A stretch of 64,000 bases of DNA from Nibrella saemangeumensis (GTDB lineage: Bacteria > Bacteroidota > Bacteroidia > Cytophagales > Spirosomataceae): assembly GCF_039541915.1 (NCBI RefSeq), contig NZ_BAABHD010000005.1, positions 186,001-250,000 on the forward strand, written 5' to 3'. Positions within the stretch are counted from its first letter, which is position 1; every line of letters starts with the position of its first letter. The notes beneath the pieces were generated by a model. That model did not search any database, was not told where the DNA came from, and worked only from the letters and a program-made list of their open reading frames with translations. The position numbers and the translations under genes were made by a program. This document shows positions 44,055-53,188 of the stretch, in pieces.

Positions 44055-45167
44055 CTGTATCCTATACGTTGCCATAATTGGAAAGTGATCGGAGTAGGGA
44101 ATGTCCCGGTAGGTAATAAAATCCAGGACTTTCAGGCCGGAGCTGTAGAACTGATTGTCGATGCGGATAAAGCGGGGAGCGCGGTTGAGGGTAAACTGAA
44201 AACCCCGGCCGCCATCTTCATAGGCGTTACGCAGCCGCCGGCGGAGCCGCTCATATACTACACTGTAGGGCGTCTCGTTAAAATCCCCTAGCACCAGCAC
44301 CGGGTAAGGACTTTGAGATATGTATTTCTCGATGATTCGTACCTGCTTACGACGCTCGACAAAGCCTTCTTTCAGTGAACTAAGAATATCTTTGGTTTCC
44401 TCTTTTACGCCCGCCATTTCTTTTTGCGTTAATACTTTCCGGACGCGAATCCCCATGGAATGCAAATGGACATTGATGATACGGATTGTACCATTGCCTG
44501 CTTTAATGTCAGCCCACAAAATGCCATTGAGATGGTGAAACGATTCTCCCCCATGCTTAATGATTGGATACCGGGAAAAAATAGCAACTCCTGTAACTGG
44601 GTCATTGCGGGAGGAGTCTTTGGGCGGTAAACTGGCGTAATATGAATACCCGGCATTGCGCAGCCGTTGGGTGACCCGGTATCCGGGTATGTCATCATTG
44701 CTGTAAAATTCCTGAAAGCATTTAATGGGTGCTTCCTGTTCTACCGACCAGGTAATAACCTGCCGGGCTTTTGATGTCAGGCGTCGGCGCTTCCAGTAAT
44801 CGTTTGAGTCAAACCCGGTTGTGTTGAAGCTTAGTACTTTAAGTACCGCCTGACCAGGATCGGGTGTTTCGGGTGCATTGTACACCAGCGTTCGCTGCCA
44901 AAACATAAACCCGGCCAGGAGCGCTACGGTCGACAATAACGCCCGCCAGGATCGGCCGACTAACCAGAACAGGATAAAGCCAATGTTAAAAATCCAGGCT
45001 ACCGGCATGGTAATCAGCAGCAACCCCGCTGACCAATGCTCAATGGGCAGCTTGTACAACAGATAATACAACAGCAACGTATACAGAAACAGCAGCAGAT
45101 TCAGCGACCACACCAGGGATGAAAAAAAAGTACCGAGCAGTCCGCCAACGCGTACCCGAGAAGTCAT
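44049..45167 (-). CDS. Membrane-anchored endonuclease/exonuclease/phosphatase protein
   Basis: This 372-residue protein has three N-terminal membrane helices (within residues 1-95) and a DNase I-like EEP domain: CFQEFYSND with the metal-binding Glu, IRIINVHLHSMG, VLVLGDFNETP with Asp-Asn, and SDHFPIMATY at the end. The active site would face the periplasm. Such proteins act as nucleases or phosphoesterases; the substrate is unknown. Confidence 0.9.
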   Translation of the reverse strand: MTSRVRVGGLLGTFFSSLVWSLNLLLFLYTLLLYYLLYKLPIEHWSAGLLLITMPVAWIFNIGFILFWLVGRSWRALLSTVALLAGFMFWQRTLVYNAPETPDPGQAVLKVLSFNTTGFDSNDYWKRRRLTSKARQVITWSVEQEAPIKCFQEFYSNDDIPGYRVTQRLRNAGYSYYASLPPKDSSRNDPVTGVAIFSRYPIIKHGGESFHHLNGILWADIKAGNGTIRIINVHLHSMGIRVRKVLTQKEMAGVKEETKDILSSLKEGFVERRKQVRIIEKYISQSPYPVLVLGDFNETPYSVVYERLRRRLRNAYEDGGRGFQFTLNRAPRFIRIDNQFYSSGLKVLDFITYRDIPYSDHFPIMATYRIQK

Positions 45168-45260
45168 ACAATAAATCGGGGGTAATGGTAAAGTACGGGT
45201 TATTAACCGCTAAACATACGGCTTGTTTACCAAACCGCCAGTTTTACCTGAGCAAATGGC

Positions 45261-45291
45261 TTGCTCCTTAGCCACTTTCCTATTATCTTTG
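45261..45291 (+). promoter_or_regulatory. Promoter of the rimP-nusA-infB operon
   Basis: TTG at 45261-45263 and TATCTTTG at 45284-45291 are separated by 20 bases, a full match to the Bacteroidetes -33/-7 pattern. Transcription would start near 45297 and give a leader of about 60 bases. Confidence 0.75.
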
Positions 45292-45320
45292 CACCGCTTA
45301 CCAAACAAATGGATGTTCGG

Positions 45321-45345
45321 AAAAGGGAGTTTTACTCCCTTTTTT
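45321..45345 (+). terminator. Terminator-like leader hairpin before rimP
   Basis: A 10-base stem (45321-45330 with 45334-45343) with a three-base loop runs straight into T's and lies between the promoter and the rimP start, 14 bases before the ATG. It is placed like a transcription attenuator. Confidence 0.7.
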
Positions 45346-45359
45346 GTTAGGGTATTTGC

Positions 45360-45854
45360 ATGGACGACAACGCTCGCATTACCGAACTGCTGCAGCCGCA
45401 TCTGAACGGCGATCAGTTCTTTATTGTTGATATTCACGTGGCCGGCCGCCAGGGTGGCCGGATTAAGGTTACCATCCTGCTGGATAGTGACGAGGGCATT
45501 ACCATTGCCGAGTGCGCCACCATCAGCCGGCGACTCGGTGCGCAGCTAGACGAGATTGACTTATTCAACGGAGCACCGTTTACCCTTGAGGTATCATCAC
45601 CCGGTATCGATTTTCCACTGCAGTTCCGGCGGCAGTATCTGAAGAACGTTGGCCGCCAGGTAGCGGTTACGCTTAACGATGGTCAGATCCTGCGCGGACA
45701 GCTGGAGTCTGTCGGCGATGACCATATTGTGCTGGATATTCCACCCGTTAAGAAGCCGAAAAAGAAGGCAACTGAAGCAACTGAACCCACCGGATTACAG
45801 ACACTCCGGTTTGACGATATACAAAAAACCAACGTAGAAGTGTCATTTAAATAG
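45360..45854 (+). CDS. rimP: Ribosome maturation factor RimP
   Basis: This 164-residue protein assists maturation of the 30S ribosomal subunit. It shows the RimP order: an N-terminal alpha/beta domain (FIVDIHVAGRQGGRIKVTILLDSDEGITI, in pieces), EVSSPGIDFPL at the domain junction, and a C-terminal SH3-like barrel. It heads the rimP-nusA-infB operon. Confidence 0.96.
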   Translation: MDDNARITELLQPHLNGDQFFIVDIHVAGRQGGRIKVTILLDSDEGITIAECATISRRLGAQLDEIDLFNGAPFTLEVSSPGIDFPLQFRRQYLKNVGRQVAVTLNDGQILRGQLESVGDDHIVLDIPPVKKPKKKATEATEPTGLQTLRFDDIQKTNVEVSFK

Positions 45855-45939
45855 TTTCAAGTTCCATGTTTCATGTTTCAAGTTGTATTCCCCCTGGTTT
45901 TCCACTTGAACCTGAAAGCTGAAGCCTGAAACTTCAAAC
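45854..45939. repeat. Imperfect palindrome of heptamer words between rimP and nusA
   Basis: The left arm (45854-45885) reads as words such as GTTTCAA, GTTCCAT and GTTTCAT; the right arm (45903-45939) reads on the opposite strand as GTTTGAA, GTTTCAG, GCTTCAG and CTTTCAG. Both have period 7 and can pair imperfectly. It is inside the rimP-nusA-infB operon. Confidence 0.75.
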
Positions 45940-45949
45940 GTTTAAAAAG

Positions 45950-47194
45950 ATGAACAGCGGAGTACTTATAGACTCGTTCGCCGACTTCGCCCGGTCGAAA
46001 AATATTGACCGGCCGACGATGATTAAGATTCTGGAAGACGTGTTCCGGACGATGATTCGTAAAAAATTTGGCACCGACGATAACTTTGACGTGATCATCA
46101 ACGCCGAAAGTGGTGACCTCGAAATGTGGCGCACCCGTGAGATTGTCGATGATGATTCGGAGGATATCTGGGACTACGATAAAATACCCTTAGCGGAAGC
46201 CCGTCGGATTCAGGCCGACTTTGAAGTAGGCGAGCAGGTTGCCGAAGAGGTAAAACTGGAAGACTTTGGTCGCCGGGTGGTACAAACGGCCCGCCAGACC
46301 CTCATCCAGAAGATCAAGGATTTAGAGAAAGAGCTGTTATACCAGAAATACAAAGACCAGGTTGGTGATCTTGTTAATGCGGAGGTGTACCAGCTGGTCA
46401 AGAATGAAGTCATTCTGGTCGACAGCGAAAACAACGAACTGAGCCTGCCGAAAGGCGAACAGATCCCGAAAGACCGCTACCGCAAGGGCGAAGGCGTGAA
46501 GGCGGTGATCCACCGGGTGGATATGCTCAACGGCTCTCCGAAAATCATTCTGTCGCGGACATCACCGGTCTTTCTGGAGCGGCTGTTCGAAACGGAAATT
46601 CCGGAGATCTACGACGGATTGATTTCGATCCGGAAGATTGTGCGTGAGCCGGGCGAACGGGCCAAAGTAGCCGTCGAGTCCTACGACGACCGTATAGACC
46701 CCGTAGGAGCCTGCGTAGGGATGAAGGGTTCCCGGATTCACAGTATTGTGCGCGAGTTGGGCAACGAGAACATCGATGTCATCAACTATACCGAAAACCT
46801 CGAACTGCTCATCAGCCGTGCCCTGAGCCCGGCCAAAATCAGTTCGATGCAGATTGACCGAGACGCCAAGCGTGTATCGGTATTCCTCAAACCGGATCAG
46901 GTTTCACTGGCTATTGGTAAAGGTGGTCAGAACATTAAACTGGCCAGCCGGCTGGTTGATTTGGAGATCGACGTATTTCGGGATACGGAAGGACAGGAAG
47001 ATGATGAAGACGTTGACCTGTCAGAATTTACCGATGAAATCGATGAGTGGATCATTGAAGAACTGCGCCGGGTAGGCCTCGATACCGCCAAGAGTGTTTT
47101 GGCGCTCAATAAAGAGGAATTGCTGCGCCGGACAGACCTCGAAGAAGAAACAGTCGATTACATTCTGGACATCCTGCGTCAGGAGTTTGAATAA
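45950..47194 (+). CDS. nusA: Transcription termination/antitermination factor NusA
   Basis: This 414-residue protein has the NusA N-terminal domain (to about residue 125), an S1 domain and two KH domains (GACVGMKGSRIHSIVRELGNENIDVI and SLAIGKGGQNIKLASRL, in pieces). It binds RNA polymerase and affects pausing and termination. There is a short acidic C-terminal region with a helix-hairpin-helix-like piece instead of the E. coli acidic repeats. Confidence 0.97.
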   Translation: MNSGVLIDSFADFARSKNIDRPTMIKILEDVFRTMIRKKFGTDDNFDVIINAESGDLEMWRTREIVDDDSEDIWDYDKIPLAEARRIQADFEVGEQVAEEVKLEDFGRRVVQTARQTLIQKIKDLEKELLYQKYKDQVGDLVNAEVYQLVKNEVILVDSENNELSLPKGEQIPKDRYRKGEGVKAVIHRVDMLNGSPKIILSRTSPVFLERLFETEIPEIYDGLISIRKIVREPGERAKVAVESYDDRIDPVGACVGMKGSRIHSIVRELGNENIDVINYTENLELLISRALSPAKISSMQIDRDAKRVSVFLKPDQVSLAIGKGGQNIKLASRLVDLEIDVFRDTEGQEDDEDVDLSEFTDEIDEWIIEELRRVGLDTAKSVLALNKEELLRRTDLEEETVDYILDILRQEFE

Positions 47195-47218
47195 GAGGGA
47201 TTTTTATTACTGTAACTA

Positions 47219-47251
47219 TTGTTCTTACCATACTAACAACCATTAAATTTG
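47219..47251 (+). promoter_or_regulatory. Possible internal promoter of infB
   Basis: TTG at 47219-47221 and TAAATTTG at 47244-47251 are separated by 22 bases in the nusA-infB gap, 19 bases before the infB ATG. The spacing is slightly long. Confidence 0.5.
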
Positions 47252-47270
47252 CCTATTATAGACCGATCGT

Positions 47271-50200
47271 ATGGCAGAAGATAAATCAATGCGCCTAAGC
47301 CAAGTGGCAAAAGTTCTCAACGTGGGTATCGCCACGGTGGTGAGCCATCTCTCTGCCAAAGGGTTTAAGGTCGAAAGTAATCCGAACACCAAGTTGTACT
47401 CTGAGCAATTGGAGGTACTGGCTAAGGATTTTAAATCTACGGACCTCGTCAATGGAGCGGGTGCCCGCCGGCCGGATAGTCCGGCTCCGGCGGCCGAAGC
47501 GCCACGCCGTGATGAAGGGAACGTAGTACAATATTTCCGCGACGACCAGGGACGCCCAACGTCGTCTAAACCGCAGCCCACGCCGGAGCCAGCTCCTGCT
47601 GAGCGCGGCCATGCTACACCTGTTCAAGATGTTCGTAAGGCCGAGGAGCGTGCGGCCGAACCTGCTTCCGGTAATCAGTTACCCGGCCTGAAAGTATTGG
47701 GCAAAATTGACCTTAGCGCCAAACCGGCACCGGCTCAGCCGAAACCGGCGGCTCCCGCTCCGGTCGAAGCTAAACAGCCACAGCCCGCGCCTGCACAGCC
47801 GGCTCCGCGCCCGGCGGCCGAACCAGCCCAGCCGGTGGTAGCCAGGCAGCCCGAGACACCCGAACCACAGCGGACGGATGCGCCAAAACCGGCTCAACCG
47901 GCGGCCCCCGCCCCGGCACCCGTTGAAGCCAAACAGCCAGAACCCGCGCCAACGCAGCCTCAGCCGCAGGCCGCTCCGCGTCCGGCGGCCGAACCAGCCC
48001 AGCCGGTAGTGGCTAAGCAGCCCGAAACACCCGAACCACAACGGACGGAAGCGCCAAAACCGGCTCAACCGGCGGCCCCCGCTCCGGCACCCGTTGAAGC
48101 CAGCCAACCGAAGCCTGCTCCGGCTCAGCCGCAGGCCGCTCCGCGTCCGGCAGCCGAACCCGCTCAGCCTATTGAGGCTAAACAGTCGCAACCCGTTGAG
48201 CAACATGCCGAACGGCCGGCTCAGCCCGTTGAGCAGAATGGTCCATCCGCCCCGGTAGCTCCGCCCGTTCCGGCGGATGAAACAGAAGCGGATGGTCCTT
48301 CGGAGACCATCCGGGCCGAAGGTCGTCACCAGCTGCGTGGATTGACCATTAAAGGTAAAATAGACTTACCCGTCGATAATCCTCGTCAGTCTGGCGGTGG
48401 CGACCGGGATCGTGATAAGAAGAAGAAACGCAAACGTATTCGCAGCCGCGAAGGCGTAGCCGTTGGTCCTAACACCGGCGGAGGTGGCCAGCCTGGTCAA
48501 CCCGGCGGTCAGGGAGGAAACAACTTCCGGAACCGTGAAGGTGGTCCCGACCGTGGGCCGGCCGAGCGCGGCCCGGCTCAGCGGGGTCCCGGTGATCGTA
48601 ATCCGAATGACCGCAGCCCGCAGGGTGACCGGAATCAGCAGGGACGTGGTCCCGGCGATCGTGCTCCACAGGGTGACCGGCCACAAACTCCGCGTCCGCC
48701 GGGTGACCGTGGACCGGCTCAACCGGGTAATCGCCCGCCTAATGCGGGTGGTGCACCGGGTACCGGCAACAATGCCAACCGTGGAGGTAACAATAATGCG
48801 AACAAGCGCCCCGACCGGCCGGGCGATAAGAAACGCGAACGCCGGGAGGAGCCCTCTGCCCGTGACGTACGGGATTCGATCAAGGCTACACAGTCGCGGA
48901 TGCTGGGGTCGAACAAACCGAACCGGGGTGCCAAAGCCCGCGAAGATCGTCGCCGAAACCGCGCCGAACGCGAAGAACAGCGTTTGCTGGCCGAGCAGGA
49001 GGACGCCAAGGTACTGAAGGTAACCGAATTTGTGTCGGCCAACGACCTGGCTTCGCTGATGGACGTATCTGTCAATGAAGTTATCTCAGTCTGTATGAGC
49101 CTGGGTATGTTCGTTTCGATCAACCAGCGGCTCGATGCCGAAGCGATTACAGTGATTGCTGATGAATTTGGATACGACGTACAGTTCGTCTCGGCCGAAG
49201 AAGAGGTAGAAGCCGGTATTGACGACGGGCAGAATGATGCGGAGGAAGACCTGGAGCCACGTGCGCCGATCGTCACCATCATGGGTCACGTTGACCACGG
49301 TAAAACGTCGTTGCTCGACTACATCCGCCGTACCCGCGTAGCCGCCGGTGAAGCCGGGGGTATTACCCAGCACATTGGTGCCTACGGCGTAACGACGGAA
49401 GATGGCCGGATGATTACCTTCCTGGATACACCGGGTCACGAAGCTTTTACGGCCATGCGTGCCCGCGGTGCCAAGGTAACAGACGTAGTTATTATCGTGA
49501 TTGCCGCCGACGACAGCGTCATGCCGCAAACCCGCGAGGCTATCAACCACGCCCAGGTGGCTGGTGTACCCATCGTGTTTGCCTTCAGTAAAGTTGATAA
49601 GCCGGGTGCCAACGCCGAGAAAATCCGCGAAGAGCTGGCTCAGATGAACCTGCTCGTCGAAGATTGGGGTGGTAAGTATCAGGCTCAGGAGATTTCGTCC
49701 AAGTCGGGTATGGGTATCGATGACCTGCTGGAGAAAGTGCTGCTGGAAGCCGAACTACTTGATCTGAAGTCCAATCCGAACCGCCGGGCCAATGGTACCG
49801 TTATTGAAGCTTCGCTCGACAAAGGACGCGGCTACGTATCGACCATCCTGGTACAGAACGGTACCCTTAAAGTTGGAGATATCGTTCTGGTAGGGGCTCA
49901 CTACGGCCGTATCCGGGCCATGACCGACGACGTAGGCCAGCGTATTAAAGAAGCGGGGCCGTCAACGCCGGTGCAGATTCTTGGTTTGCCGGGTGCTCCG
50001 CAGGCGGGTGACAAGTTCAACGTCATGGAGACCGAACGCGAAGCCCGCGAAATTGCCAACAAGCGCGAGCAGTTGGTGCGCGAGCAGACCATGCGGACCC
50101 GCAAGCACATTACGCTGGAAGAGATTGGTCGCCGGAAGGCCATCGGTTCTTTTAAAGAGCTGAATGTGATTGTGAAAGGTGACGTAGACGGTTCGGTAGA

Positions 50201-50765
50201 AGCCTTGTCGGATTCACTGCTGCAGCTCTCGACCGAAGAGGTACAGGTGAATATCATCCATAAAGCCGTTGGTCAGATCTCCGAGTCGGATATTCTGCTG
50301 GCGTCGGCATCAGATGCGATCATCGTCGGCTTCCAGGTGCGGCCATCGGCCAGTGCCCGGCGTCTGGCCGAGCAGGAGCAGATCGAAATTCGTCTGTACT
50401 CGATTATCTACGACGCTATCAACGAGGTGAAAGATGCCATGGAAGGTATGCTTGCCCCGACGGTAGAAGAGGTAATCGTCGGCAATATCGAAGTACGCGA
50501 AGTCTTCAAGATCAGCAAGATTGGTACCGTGGCCGGTTGTTACGTAACCGACGGTTTGATCAAGCGGAACAACAAGATCCGGGTTATCCGGGACTTCATT
50601 GTGGTGCATACCGGCGAAATCAGCGCGCTGAAGCGGTTTAAAGATGACGTAAACGAGGTTCGCTCCGGCTACGAATGTGGGTTGAGCATCAAGAACTTCA
50701 ACGATATTCTGGAGGGTGATACCATCGAAAGCTTCGAATTAAAAGAAGTGAAGCGGACGCTGTAA
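47271..50765 (+). CDS. infB: Translation initiation factor IF-2
   Basis: This 1164-residue GTPase brings initiator tRNA to the ribosome. It has an N-terminal IF2_N domain (to about residue 60), a long disordered region (about 70-560), a second IF2_N domain and the GTPase core, with G1 motif GHVDHGKTSLLD starting near residue 671, then DTPGHEAFTAMRARGA and FSKVDKPGAN. The disordered part first has three near-copies of a Pro/Ala/Glu/Gln unit of about 55 residues (nt about 47750-48250) and then an Arg/Gly/Asp/Pro-rich part. It is longer than E. coli IF-2. Confidence 0.97.
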   Translation: MAEDKSMRLSQVAKVLNVGIATVVSHLSAKGFKVESNPNTKLYSEQLEVLAKDFKSTDLVNGAGARRPDSPAPAAEAPRRDEGNVVQYFRDDQGRPTSSKPQPTPEPAPAERGHATPVQDVRKAEERAAEPASGNQLPGLKVLGKIDLSAKPAPAQPKPAAPAPVEAKQPQPAPAQPAPRPAAEPAQPVVARQPETPEPQRTDAPKPAQPAAPAPAPVEAKQPEPAPTQPQPQAAPRPAAEPAQPVVAKQPETPEPQRTEAPKPAQPAAPAPAPVEASQPKPAPAQPQAAPRPAAEPAQPIEAKQSQPVEQHAERPAQPVEQNGPSAPVAPPVPADETEADGPSETIRAEGRHQLRGLTIKGKIDLPVDNPRQSGGGDRDRDKKKKRKRIRSREGVAVGPNTGGGGQPGQPGGQGGNNFRNREGGPDRGPAERGPAQRGPGDRNPNDRSPQGDRNQQGRGPGDRAPQGDRPQTPRPPGDRGPAQPGNRPPNAGGAPGTGNNANRGGNNNANKRPDRPGDKKRERREEPSARDVRDSIKATQSRMLGSNKPNRGAKAREDRRRNRAEREEQRLLAEQEDAKVLKVTEFVSANDLASLMDVSVNEVISVCMSLGMFVSINQRLDAEAITVIADEFGYDVQFVSAEEEVEAGIDDGQNDAEEDLEPRAPIVTIMGHVDHGKTSLLDYIRRTRVAAGEAGGITQHIGAYGVTTEDGRMITFLDTPGHEAFTAMRARGAKVTDVVIIVIAADDSVMPQTREAINHAQVAGVPIVFAFSKVDKPGANAEKIREELAQMNLLVEDWGGKYQAQEISSKSGMGIDDLLEKVLLEAELLDLKSNPNRRANGTVIEASLDKGRGYVSTILVQNGTLKVGDIVLVGAHYGRIRAMTDDVGQRIKEAGPSTPVQILGLPGAPQAGDKFNVMETEREAREIANKREQLVREQTMRTRKHITLEEIGRRKAIGSFKELNVIVKGDVDGSVEALSDSLLQLSTEEVQVNIIHKAVGQISESDILLASASDAIIVGFQVRPSASARRLAEQEQIEIRLYSIIYDAINEVKDAMEGMLAPTVEEVIVGNIEVREVFKISKIGTVAGCYVTDGLIKRNNKIRVIRDFIVVHTGEISALKRFKDDVNEVRSGYECGLSIKNFNDILEGDTIESFELKEVKRTL
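47750..48230 (+). repeat. Tandem repeat within infB
   Basis: Three consecutive copies of a unit of about 165 bases encode the Pro/Ala-rich linker of IF-2. Copies start near 47766, 47932 and 48093; the first two are close to identical over long stretches and the third is more divergent. Confidence 0.8.
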
Positions 50766-50788
50766 CCCAACCGGATCTGATTAATCAG

Positions 50789-50830
50789 AAAAGGCCTTCC
50801 TGTTGATACAGCGAAGGCCTTTTTGTTTTT
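50789..50830 (+). terminator. Terminator of the rimP-nusA-infB operon
   Basis: An 11-base stem (50789-50799 with 50813-50823) is followed by a T-rich run, 24 bases after the infB stop. Confidence 0.9.
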
Positions 50831-50969
50831 TATGCCCTTCCTCATGGCTTCGCGTATGAGAATTACTATGAACGGGTACTTCCAGAACCCGGTTGATTTG
50901 TTAATTTCAGGTTCCCTAAACCAAAACCCTCTTTTGGGTCGTTAATTACTTATTGAGCAAGCGATTTCC

Positions 50970-53063
50970 ATGAGCTTCCTATATCCTTCGTTCCTGCTTG
51001 GGTTGCTGGCCGTGTCGGTGCCCATCGCCATTCACTTATTTAACTTTCGACGGACCCGTCGGGTGTATTTCACCAATGTCGCCCTGCTGAAGACGGTCCA
51101 GACAGAAACCAAGTCGTTCCGGCGGCTGAAGCACTGGTTGCTGCTGGCGGCCCGCGTACTGTTTATCGCCTGTCTGGTGCTGGCGTTTGCCCAACCCTTT
51201 ATCCCCAGCAAAAATAAACTGGGCCTGACGCGGCAGGGTGCAACCAGCCTCTACCTGGATAACTCGTACAGCATGCAGAATGAGCAGAACGAGAAACGTT
51301 ACCTCGACATGGCTATCGGTAAGCTGGACGAACTAATGGGCCTGTTCCGAAATGCGTCGTCGCTGCAACTGCTGACCAACGACTTTTCGGCCGACGAACA
51401 GACGCTCGCCAGCGCCGACGCCATTCGTGACCGGGTAACAGCCGTTCGGTTTGCGCACACCCCCCGCACGCTGGAGGCCGTTTACCGCCGGCAGAAGAAT
51501 TTATTGGCTACCACTAACCCGGGGGGCCGCAATCAGCTTTTCTGGTTCTCCGATTTCCAGAGAAGTACCGCCGGTGATTTAGGCCGTCTGCAATTTGACA
51601 CCACCGACCGGGTATTTCTGGTGCCGCTTGATGCCAAACCGACCCGCAATGTGTACGTGGATTCGGTGTGGCTGAGTACCCCATTCATCCGGGAAATGCA
51701 GAACAACAGCCTGAACGTAAAGCTCAGCAACAGCGGCCGCGACGCCGTTCGTAACCTGCCCATCCGCCTGTACCTTGATAACATTCAAACTTCGACCGCT
51801 ACGGTTAGTCTGGACCCGAAAGGCTCCGGTATGGCTACGCTTAATTTCAATGTAACGTCCAAAGGCTATCACCGGGGCCGCATTGTTTTTGAAGACTACC
51901 CCATTACGTTTGATAACGAGTTTTTCTTCGTCATTGAAGCCTCGCCTTCCATCCGGGTATTACACCTGCACGAGCAAAAAGGGAATACCGACTATGTCGA
52001 CGCGGTTTTCTCCAACGACAGCCTGTTTATCCGCCGAAGCTACAGCGCCCGGAATTTCGACGTGGGGCAGTTGAAAGAAACCGATCTGGTGGTACTGGAA
52101 GGTGTGTCGCAGATCAACGGAACACTGCGCAGTGAACTGGAGCGCTTTGTTCGGCAGGGCGGCAGCCTGGCCATTATTCCGCCCGGTAATCCGGATGTTA
52201 ATACCTACGGGCCTTTCTTAAACGCCCTCGGTGTGGGTGGTGTACAGTCACAGGCGCAGCCGCTACCGACGGCCCAGCCACTGAGCGATCCTGACCGCCG
52301 AAGTCCTTTTTTCCGCGATGTATTCCAGCAGACCTACCAGAGTGAACCGCTCAATCTGCCAAACGCCGTGCCGGTCTGGCGCTGGAGCGCCGGCGACCGC
52401 CTGCTGACCCTGCGCGACGGCAATCCTTTCCTGACCCAGTCCCGCGCCGGCCAGGGCTACCTGTACATGCTTGGTAACCCACTGGACTCGCAGTACGGTA
52501 ATATTGCCCAGCACGCGCTGTTTGTGCCCGTGATGTATAAGATTGCGGCTCTGAGTGTACGCCCGCAGCGGACGGCCTACTCGTTCGACGAAAACCTGGT
52601 GTCGGTGCCGGTCAGGAACCCGTCGGAGAAAGCCGTGTATAAACTAAAAAAAGACAAGCTGGAGTTTATTCCGGTTCAGCGGGTGGTGAATAACCAGTTG
52701 CTGATGGAGATGCCCAAGAGTAATCAGCTCACCAGCGGCCAGGAGATCGAATCCGGCTATTATGAATTACAACTCAGCCGAGACGGTAACGCTGGTAGCG
52801 ACGGGCCCGCCGTTACCGAACGCCTGCTGGCCATCAACCACGGCAACCGCGAATCAACCATGGACTTCTACTCGGCTGCCGAACTCCGTCAGGCCTTCGC
52901 GAATCAGCCCAATGTAGAAGTCTTCGACAGCATCAACGACGGCGATTTTGTGAAGGTGCTGGAAGAAGAGAACCTCGGCAAGAGCCTTTGGCAATACTTC
53001 CTGATTGCCGCCCTCGCCTTCCTGCTGATGGAAATTCTGCTGGCGCGGTTTATGAAGGGGTAA
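50970..53063 (+). CDS. BatA-like N-terminal membrane domain protein
   Basis: This 697-residue protein begins with the BatA N-terminal signature (PSFLLGLLAVSVPIAIHLFNFRRTRRVYF) containing a membrane helix, has a second helix near residues 60-80, a von Willebrand A-like region (YLDNSYSMQNEQNEKR), a glutamine-amidotransferase-like middle part (LERFVRQGGSLAIIPPGNPD) and a C-terminal membrane helix. Such proteins are linked to envelope stress. There are no neighbouring bat genes. Confidence 0.85.
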   Translation: MSFLYPSFLLGLLAVSVPIAIHLFNFRRTRRVYFTNVALLKTVQTETKSFRRLKHWLLLAARVLFIACLVLAFAQPFIPSKNKLGLTRQGATSLYLDNSYSMQNEQNEKRYLDMAIGKLDELMGLFRNASSLQLLTNDFSADEQTLASADAIRDRVTAVRFAHTPRTLEAVYRRQKNLLATTNPGGRNQLFWFSDFQRSTAGDLGRLQFDTTDRVFLVPLDAKPTRNVYVDSVWLSTPFIREMQNNSLNVKLSNSGRDAVRNLPIRLYLDNIQTSTATVSLDPKGSGMATLNFNVTSKGYHRGRIVFEDYPITFDNEFFFVIEASPSIRVLHLHEQKGNTDYVDAVFSNDSLFIRRSYSARNFDVGQLKETDLVVLEGVSQINGTLRSELERFVRQGGSLAIIPPGNPDVNTYGPFLNALGVGGVQSQAQPLPTAQPLSDPDRRSPFFRDVFQQTYQSEPLNLPNAVPVWRWSAGDRLLTLRDGNPFLTQSRAGQGYLYMLGNPLDSQYGNIAQHALFVPVMYKIAALSVRPQRTAYSFDENLVSVPVRNPSEKAVYKLKKDKLEFIPVQRVVNNQLLMEMPKSNQLTSGQEIESGYYELQLSRDGNAGSDGPAVTERLLAINHGNRESTMDFYSAAELRQAFANQPNVEVFDSINDGDFVKVLEEENLGKSLWQYFLIAALAFLLMEILLARFMKG

Positions 53064-53188
53064 CCGTATATTGATTGGTACATCGAACAACGAATGCACC
53101 TATAATCAAGGCAGATGTCACCGCTTAATCAATCCTTTTTTATTATTGGGTTTAAAGTATCGATATTGAAGGGCAAATAACTGTGGAT

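Noticed and set aside
47750..48230. Regular repeats as a possible CRISPR array
   Set aside because: Copies are contiguous, in frame and encode the IF-2 linker; there are no unique spacers and no cas genes.
47679..48329. Minus-strand frame of 216 codons in infB
   Set aside because: It mirrors the Pro/Ala-rich repeat of IF-2 and gives a low-complexity Arg/Leu/Phe/Gly protein.
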